From the NCBI GenBank assembly GCA_020442385.1, contig JAGRKE010000015.1:160170-224169 (forward strand): a stretch of DNA of 64,000 nt. The letters run 5' to 3'. Numbering within the stretch: the stretch's first letter is position 1; every line of letters starts with the position of its first letter. The notes under the pieces were generated by a model, which had not been told where the DNA came from, did no database searches, and saw only the letters and a program-made list of their open reading frames with translations. Source of the DNA: Alphaproteobacteria bacterium. Lineage in GTDB: Bacteria; Pseudomonadota; Alphaproteobacteria; Micavibrionales; Micavibrionaceae. The position numbers and the translations under genes were made by a program. Shown here piece by piece: positions 58,831 through 64,000 of this stretch.

Positions 58831-59349
58831 TTATTGTGCTCGTAAAAATTCATCCGCCGATAGCGGCACGCCGGTTTCGTCCACGCTGTTGCTTTGGGTA
58901 TTGGAAACCGTATCCAATGTTGTAACTTCCCGGGGCGCAGACAGCATCGCCCACACATTGATTAGAATAAAGAGCATGACCAGCGCTAAAACTGGTGGCA
59001 ACCATTTCGCAGATTTTTTAGGCTTGCTGGCGATAGCTGTTACTCCTGCGCTTTCTGATCCGGGGCGAATTTGTCCTTCTGCGCTTTCCAGAGCTTTCGA
59101 GGCGGCCATAAGGCCTTTCACGGCGTCGTTTTTGTTCGCAAAAGGTGCGATTTCGACGTTTTCACCCTTGGGTGTTTTAAGTATCAATGCAAAGCTGTCT
59201 CCTTGAGCCTGAACTTCAAGCGCGGAGGCTTTTACATGCGCAAAATCCATTTGCCAGACCACAGGTTTTTCGGCGTTTGGAAATGACAATATAAGTTTTC
59301 CATCTACGACCTTGGCGCTGGATTTCATGGGAGAGAGTGCATTTTTCAT
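58831..59349 (-). CDS. single-pass membrane protein in the dotM-dotL operon
   Basis: A 172-residue protein: a soluble N-terminal 110 residues with a beta-rich fold (VVDGKLILSFPNAEKPVVWQ, SFALILKTPKGENVEI), one transmembrane helix (WLPPVLALVMLFILINVWAML, about residues 113-133), then a polar 35-residue tail. I do not recognise it. Being flanked by dotL (20 bases) and dotM (23 bases) on the same strand suggests a T4BSS coupling-complex role. Confidence 0.7.
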   Translation of the reverse strand: MKNALSPMKSSAKVVDGKLILSFPNAEKPVVWQMDFAHVKASALEVQAQGDSFALILKTPKGENVEIAPFANKNDAVKGLMAASKALESAEGQIRPGSESAGVTAIASKPKKSAKWLPPVLALVMLFILINVWAMLSAPREVTTLDTVSNTQSNSVDETGVPLSADEFLRAQ

Positions 59350-59372
59350 AGGTTCGTTTGACTCCTGTTTTC

Positions 59373-60572
59373 TTAAACGGCTTTCTTAACGCCGCGTTTT
59401 TTCGAATGTGTGTAATCAAGTTGCGGGATCGGCCGCGCCTTGTTGCTGGCCATATATTCAGAGATTGAGGTTAATGCATCTTCCATTTTCGGTACGGGGA
59501 TCGGCCGCTGGGTCATTTTTTCGACGCGGTAATGGGACATTGCGCCGAAGGCTTCGAGGTGGAAGCTCTGGCGGCCCAGATTGTTCAGCGGGTACCACAA
59601 AGTGCGGTCATGCGCGCGCAGCCAGACAAATTGCGCCGGCGCACAGACACCGCCTTCTTCGCGAGCAGTTGCCAGGGCGCGCATCAAAGCGGTTGTTACA
59701 AAGGCGTGCTGGTTGGCTTTTGCTAGCGTTTTACCGGCAAGGTCTTTGTTTTTCAGGACTGCGCGCGCCTCACTCACCAATTTACGGTCGAGCTTCAGAC
59801 CCTTTTTAAAGCTCCAACACTCGGCCAGCCGTGCCAGCATGCGATCGGATTCATTGCGTTTACGCGCTGCCTTCAGGCAAAAGGCCGCTAGCAAAACTTG
59901 CTGATAAGGCTTTAGAGCTTTCGGTCCTTTCCAGCGCGCAACCAGTTGCTTTCTAAAGGCGCGGGCGGCCGCTTTTCGGTCAATCTTTCCATCCGGGGCA
60001 GGGATGTTGTTATAGGCCAGCCACTCCTCCGGGCCAAGCGCTTCAGCAAAAGCAGGAAGTTCAGCTGGTACGGGTGAGCCGGGCGGGCGCGGTGGCTGGG
60101 TTGAGGGGTCGAAATCAACAAAAGGCGCGATGACGGGGAAGATTTTGCGCTGCCGGTGGATCAGGCTCTCAATATTTAATGTGGTGCGAAAGTGTGTACC
60201 CGGCCCCATAAAGAGGCTCCAGACCGCGCCAAGAGCAAAAAAGACAGCAAAAACATATTTTAAAGGCCGCAGCGCCATGGCATTGAAATACGCCATGTGT
60301 CCGTCATTGAGCTTTTCCGCTTCCAGCGTGGCCGCGGCGTTATAGGCTTGCTCCCAAGAGCGTTCCTGCCCGGCATATAAAACCGTGTAATCATTATCGA
60401 CAAACCAGGAAATCACCCACATTTCGCCATAGCGAATCCAGCGAATGAGGTTGCGCACCTCCGTATCAAAATACAGCCAAAAAAGCCACGCCAGCACCGC
60501 CATAACGACCAACAAGATCGCCCAGCCAATAGCGTTTTCATGTAATGTATTTTCCGTACCTTGTCCGGCCAC
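59373..60572 (-). CDS. dotM: Dot/Icm coupling-complex protein DotM (IcmP)
   Basis: A 399-residue inner-membrane partner of DotL. Transmembrane segments lie at about residues 17-35 and 106-122. The cytoplasmic domain has DotM-like blocks ALGPEEWLAYNNIPA, NQHAFVTTALMRALATAREEGG, WLRAHDRTLWYPLNNLGRQ and EAFGAMSHYRVEKMTQRPIP. Position upstream of dotL matches the coupling module. The first gene of the operon. Confidence 0.85.
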   Translation of the reverse strand: MAGQGTENTLHENAIGWAILLVVMAVLAWLFWLYFDTEVRNLIRWIRYGEMWVISWFVDNDYTVLYAGQERSWEQAYNAAATLEAEKLNDGHMAYFNAMALRPLKYVFAVFFALGAVWSLFMGPGTHFRTTLNIESLIHRQRKIFPVIAPFVDFDPSTQPPRPPGSPVPAELPAFAEALGPEEWLAYNNIPAPDGKIDRKAAARAFRKQLVARWKGPKALKPYQQVLLAAFCLKAARKRNESDRMLARLAECWSFKKGLKLDRKLVSEARAVLKNKDLAGKTLAKANQHAFVTTALMRALATAREEGGVCAPAQFVWLRAHDRTLWYPLNNLGRQSFHLEAFGAMSHYRVEKMTQRPIPVPKMEDALTSISEYMASNKARPIPQLDYTHSKKRGVKKAV

Positions 60573-60779
60573 TGCTTATGCACCAATTATGTATAATATA
60601 TTGTTCATTTCCAATATTCATTATGATACCAGAAAACGGGGGTTCAAGCCATATTCGCAAAACACTGAAAAAAGCCGTTAAAAAGTCTGGAAATCTAAAA
60701 ATTTATTTGATAAAAGCTACCTTCAGTCTGCGCAGAGGGTCTTTTTAAAGGCATCGGCAGATTGGTAAAAGGATAATGC

Positions 60780-60855
<76 letters not shown>

Positions 60856-60880
60856 TTTTTAGCCTTTTGCATCATATTGT

Positions 60881-60955
60881 TGGGGTGTAGCCAAGCGGTA
60901 AGGCAGCGGTTTTTGGTATCGCCATGCGGAGGTTCGAATCCTCCCACCCCAGCCA
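60881..60955 (+). tRNA. tRNA-Gln (anticodon TTG)
   Basis: A 75-base tRNA with encoded CCA. Acceptor TGGGGTG/CACCCCA, anticodon loop TTTTGGT with TTG, T-arm GGAGG/CCTCC with TTCGAAT. It is 25 bases after tRNA-Thr. Confidence 0.95.
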
Positions 60956-61031
60956 TTCTTTATACCTTCAGGTTCACTTCAGCTTCATAAGCCATTCTTG
61001 ATCAAGAACAATAGAATCAAGGTGCGCTTTC

Positions 61032-61730
61032 GTGCTCAAACTTATCTATCAGGAAAATAATGTAACCACGGCCAATCTGTATTTACGGGAGGGGCGTGCG
61101 CGCAGACTTAGCCCACTGACACCTTCGGTTGTTAGTATTATCGGCTTATTTGAGCCTGAACGCCGGCGGGTTGAAGATTTTATCAAGGCTATCTACAAGC
61201 AGAGCTACAATGCCGATATAGAGGTGAATTATCCGATTTTGATGAGTGTGCGTAATGCCGAGGGTGATATTCTCGCGGCTGTCGGCTTTAGATACGCAAA
61301 GGATGAGCCTCTATTTCTCGAACATTACACAGGCGCGCCTGTGGAAACATTTTTAAATACGCCGCGTGATGAGATTGTGGAGATCGGTAATTTGGCATCA
61401 GCAGGACAGGGGGCATCAGCCTTTTTGTTTGCTGCGCTTGCCTCTTATCTAAGCAATAAGAACATTCGTTATGCGGCGATTACCGGCACAGATTTTCTGC
61501 ACCGTTATTTTGAAAGAGCGGGCCTGAAACCGCGTAAATTATGCGATGCCGATATAAACGCTGTGGCGGAGGATGCCCAAAGTTGGGGTTCTTATTATGA
61601 TACGCAACCCCGTGTTTTGATTGGCGATGTTGAAACAGGTGTGAAGCGTCTAAAAGCTATGCTTGGCGCAGAGTTTGAGGATTGCCGGCCACGCCTGTTC
61701 CTCCGGTTGCACTATAAAGACGGCGTATAA
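61032..61730 (+). CDS. thermostable hemolysin family protein
   Basis: A 232-residue protein (GTG start) of the thermostable-hemolysin (delta-VPH) family, visible in YPILMSVRNAEGDILAAVGF, EPLFLEHYTGAPVETFL, EIVEIGNLASAGQGAS, IRYAAITGTDFLHRYF, and WGSYYDTQPRV. The fold is acyltransferase-like, so lysis may be a mislabel; an acyl-transfer role fits its neighbours. The next gene starts 3 bases after its stop. Confidence 0.85.
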   Translation: MLKLIYQENNVTTANLYLREGRARRLSPLTPSVVSIIGLFEPERRRVEDFIKAIYKQSYNADIEVNYPILMSVRNAEGDILAAVGFRYAKDEPLFLEHYTGAPVETFLNTPRDEIVEIGNLASAGQGASAFLFAALASYLSNKNIRYAAITGTDFLHRYFERAGLKPRKLCDADINAVAEDAQSWGSYYDTQPRVLIGDVETGVKRLKAMLGAEFEDCRPRLFLRLHYKDGV

Positions 61731-61732
61731 AA

Positions 61733-63094
61733 ATGCTTTTTGAAACGCTTATTTCTCACCCTTCAGACACCATTGCTTTGCGCGACGGGGAGACCGTCTT
61801 GCATTATGGCGATTTGATGACTGAGATCGAAAAGCGAGTTGAAAAATTATCCGAAGTAAAGGTTCTGGGTCTTGCATTGGATAACAGTGTTGAATGGGCG
61901 CTTTGGGACTTGGCGGCACTGAAGGCTGAAATTCCCTGCGTGCCCTTGCCGCTGTTTTTTACGCAAGAGCAAATGCATCACGCTCTCCATGCGGCCGGTG
62001 TCACTCACATCCTGTCCTACACAGGGCTTTGTGATACCGGCATGCGCGCACCTGTTAACCGACTGCCTGAGGGTACGGCGAAGATCACTTTTACATCCGG
62101 CACGACGGGAACGCCCAAGGGTGTTTGTTTACCAAGGACAGCGATGGAACGTGTGGCCGCAAGCATCGTTGAAGTTTTGGGCGAAGAGTTTGCAGGTGAG
62201 CATCAGTGCGTACTGCCACTCGCGGTTTTGCTTGAAAATGTCGCGGGTGTGTATGCTGGTTTGATAGCTGGTTGCACTGTTCATCTGAACGGTTTGCAGC
62301 AGTTTGGTGAAGGCTACGAAAATCTTCATAGCGTCCTTAACGCATCGCAAGCGACATCGGTTATTCTTGTGCCTGAGATTTTGCGCATGCTCATGGCGCA
62401 GGTCTCAGTTCGTGGTCCGTTGCCTGATTTGAAATTTATGGCTGTTGGTGGATCGAAGCTCGACCCGACACTTATTCTTCAGGCACGGCAAATGGGTTTG
62501 CCGGTTTATGAAGGCTATGGATTGTCGGAATGTGCATCCGTGGTTTCTCTCAATACGCCGCAGATGGATAAGCTGGGCAGTGTCGGAAAACTTTTACCGC
62601 ATGTAAAAGCACGCATAACCAATGGTGAAATCCAAATCGAAGATCCGGGTTTTTTAGGATATATCGGCGAGCCCGCGTCGGCTGTACTAAATAGCGGCGA
62701 TCTGGGTGGGCTTGATGAAAATGGGTTTTTACAAGTGACTGGTCGAAAAAAAAACGTGTTGATCACATCGTATGGGCGCAATGTTTCACCCGAATGGGTG
62801 GAGTCAGCGCTTCTGGCTAGCCCAAAAATAATGCAAGCCATCGTTTATGGGGATACACAGCCCTTCCTTTCGGCCTTGGTTGTTCCCGCGCCGGGTGCGG
62901 CAGATATTCAGGATGCGATTGATGCGGTAAATAAAAGCCTGCCTGATTATGCGCAGGTCAAGAATTTTAAAACAGTTCCTCCATTTACGGTAGCGGCGGC
63001 CACTCTAACCGGGACAGGCCGCCCGCGCCGTAAAGAAATTTTAAACCTCTATACAAAGGAGATTTCCGATGAATTTTTACGACCGACTGGTTAA
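61733..63094 (+). CDS. ANL-superfamily adenylating enzyme
   Basis: A 453-residue AMP-forming synthetase that adenylates a carboxylate and passes it to CoA, a carrier or another acceptor. Motifs: ITFTSGTTGTPKGVCL (P-loop-like, near residue 117), MAVGGSKLDP, YEGYGLSECASV, SGDLGGLDENGFLQVTGRKK, and a C-terminal GTGRPRRKEI with the acyl-chemistry Lys region. The last 26 bases overlap the diiron oxidase start. The substrate is unknown, probably a fatty or aryl acid. Confidence 0.9.
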   Translation: MLFETLISHPSDTIALRDGETVLHYGDLMTEIEKRVEKLSEVKVLGLALDNSVEWALWDLAALKAEIPCVPLPLFFTQEQMHHALHAAGVTHILSYTGLCDTGMRAPVNRLPEGTAKITFTSGTTGTPKGVCLPRTAMERVAASIVEVLGEEFAGEHQCVLPLAVLLENVAGVYAGLIAGCTVHLNGLQQFGEGYENLHSVLNASQATSVILVPEILRMLMAQVSVRGPLPDLKFMAVGGSKLDPTLILQARQMGLPVYEGYGLSECASVVSLNTPQMDKLGSVGKLLPHVKARITNGEIQIEDPGFLGYIGEPASAVLNSGDLGGLDENGFLQVTGRKKNVLITSYGRNVSPEWVESALLASPKIMQAIVYGDTQPFLSALVVPAPGAADIQDAIDAVNKSLPDYAQVKNFKTVPPFTVAAATLTGTGRPRRKEILNLYTKEISDEFLRPTG

Positions 63095-63740
63095 AGAAAC
63101 GCAAAGTGCCCGCGCTGAGCTCTACAGCGTTCCGCAACTAATTGACGGTATGCAGGGTAATATTTCGCGCGCGACTTATATTGCGTATCTGACCGAGGCG
63201 TATCACCATGTTTCTCATACCGTACCGTTTTTGATGACGATGGGTTCAAAAATCCCGCCATCAAAAAAATGGATGCACAAAGCGATTATCGAATATCAGG
63301 AAGAAGAGGTCGGGCACGAAGAGTGGATATTAAACGACATCGCGGCCGCCGGCGGTGATAAGGAAGCCGCCCGCAATTCTACGCCGAATTTGGAAACACA
63401 AGTTTTAGTGGCTTATAACTACGACTATATGACGCGTAAAAACCCGGTCGGGTTTTTCGGTATGGTCTTCATGCTAGAGAGCACTTCGACACAGATTGCC
63501 AATAAAGGCGCCGATGCTGTGAAAGAAAAACTCGGCTTGCCACAGAAAGCGTTTTCATATCTGTATTCTCATGGTGAGCTGGATATAAGCCACATGAAGT
63601 TTTTCGAAGAAACGGTCAATAAAATTACCGATCCAGACGATCAAGCCGCGATCATAGAAGTAGCGCAAAACACCTTCCGTTTGTTTGCGAATTTATTGCG
63701 CGCTATTCCGCATGAAGGGCGGGTGAAGCATGCCGCTTAG
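63069..63740 (+). CDS. heme-oxygenase-like diiron oxidase (CADD/UndA-like)
   Basis: A 223-residue helical protein of the heme-oxygenase-like diiron oxidase group. Candidate metal ligands are Glu80 and His83 in EEEVGHEEW, Glu137 in FMLESTS, and His168, Asp172 and His175 in SHGELDISH; the last trio has the +4/+7 spacing of CADD. UndA-type members turn fatty acids into alkenes, and CADD uses its own side chain, so the reaction here is open. It overlaps the ANL gene (26 bases) and the SDR gene (11 bases). Confidence 0.82.
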   Translation: MNFYDRLVKETQSARAELYSVPQLIDGMQGNISRATYIAYLTEAYHHVSHTVPFLMTMGSKIPPSKKWMHKAIIEYQEEEVGHEEWILNDIAAAGGDKEAARNSTPNLETQVLVAYNYDYMTRKNPVGFFGMVFMLESTSTQIANKGADAVKEKLGLPQKAFSYLYSHGELDISHMKFFEETVNKITDPDDQAAIIEVAQNTFRLFANLLRAIPHEGRVKHAA

Positions 63741-64000
63741 AGGAAAAAGCGTATACATCACCGGTGGCACTGGTGGAATTGGAACACCGCTCGTTGCGAA
63801 TTTACGCACAGCCGGTGCGCACGTTATGGCCCATGATTATGAAACAGAAGGCGATCTTGTGGAGGGTCTTGATAAAATTTGTACGCAGCTGAAGGAAAAC
63901 ACGCCGGATATTTTGATCAATATGGCCGGGTATAATGTGCTCGATTACTGCGAGAACCAAAATCTTTCAGCTATTGTTGATTTGAACATGATGGTTCCTA
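63730..64000 (+). CDS. SDR family oxidoreductase, truncated by window end
   Basis: The first 90 residues of an SDR: MPLRGKSVYITGGTGGIGTP with the NAD(P) loop, and ILINMAGYNVLDY as the NAG motif. The catalytic Tyr and Lys lie beyond the window. Its start overlaps the diiron oxidase by 11 bases, so four genes are translationally linked. Confidence 0.85.
   Translation, partial: MPLRGKSVYITGGTGGIGTPLVANLRTAGAHVMAHDYETEGDLVEGLDKICTQLKENTPDILINMAGYNVLDYCENQNLSAIVDLNMMVP

Overview
The window looks like a chromosomal stretch of a moderate-GC alphaproteobacterium. The supporting marks are a Usg-family protein, a CtaA/Cox15 heme A synthase, an adrenodoxin-type ferredoxin, a eukaryotic-type NADP isocitrate dehydrogenase, an RNase E with a large acidic insert in its S1 region, rpsT directly upstream of dnaA, and GANTC sites in the dnaA leader. 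Dot/Icm-type (T4BSS) genes are also present. A Micavibrio-like or related lineage is a guess; nothing here proves the genus.

Layout. Positions 1-7.2 kb hold housekeeping genes on the plus strand: rpe, a heparinase II/III-like protein, radA, cvpA, purF and an SDR. From 7.2 to 11 kb the minus strand carries der, a small unknown gene, bamB and a YfgM-like gene (ribosome assembly and outer-membrane protein assembly). From 11 to 17 kb lie a redoxin, icd, an L,D-transpeptidase, small envelope proteins and an AmiC-type amidase. RNase E is at 17.2-19.7 kb, followed by a pseudopilin-like protein and an aminotransferase. The 0.6 kb gap at 21.6-22.2 kb holds a candidate structured RNA and a palindromic repeat. 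From 22.2 to 28.8 kb are accessory genes: a periplasmic coiled-coil protein, a glycosyltransferase, a 1291-residue protein of unknown function and its small neighbour. From 28.8 to 33.7 kb are ctaA, a membrane protein plus ferredoxin pair, usg, and groES-groEL behind a promoter flanked by two CIRCE elements. From 33.7 to 35.5 kb are a methyltransferase, an XRE regulator and a second candidate small RNA.

Replication genes (rpsT, dnaA, dnaN, recF, gyrB) lie between 36.9 and 51.5 kb. They are interleaved with biotin genes bioB-bioF and bioD-bioA, which are themselves split by a symporter, a small unknown gene and a TrmB-type regulator. A ferritin-like diiron protein overlaps the end of bioA. From 51.5 to 56 kb are an acetyltransferase, an AT-rich orphan, argS and a Fic-like protein that lacks its catalytic histidine. 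From 55.9 to 60.6 kb a minus-strand operon encodes DotM, a single-pass membrane protein, DotL and a second pseudopilin-like protein. Two tRNAs (Thr, Gln) follow. The window ends inside a tightly coupled four-gene cluster: thermostable-hemolysin family protein, ANL adenylating enzyme, heme-oxygenase-like diiron oxidase and SDR.

The two most interesting systems are this final cluster, which looks like a small acyl-modifying pathway, and the DotL-DotM coupling module with its linked pseudopilin-like protein, which has a paralogue 36 kb away. All assignments come from reading motifs and context; no database search was run.
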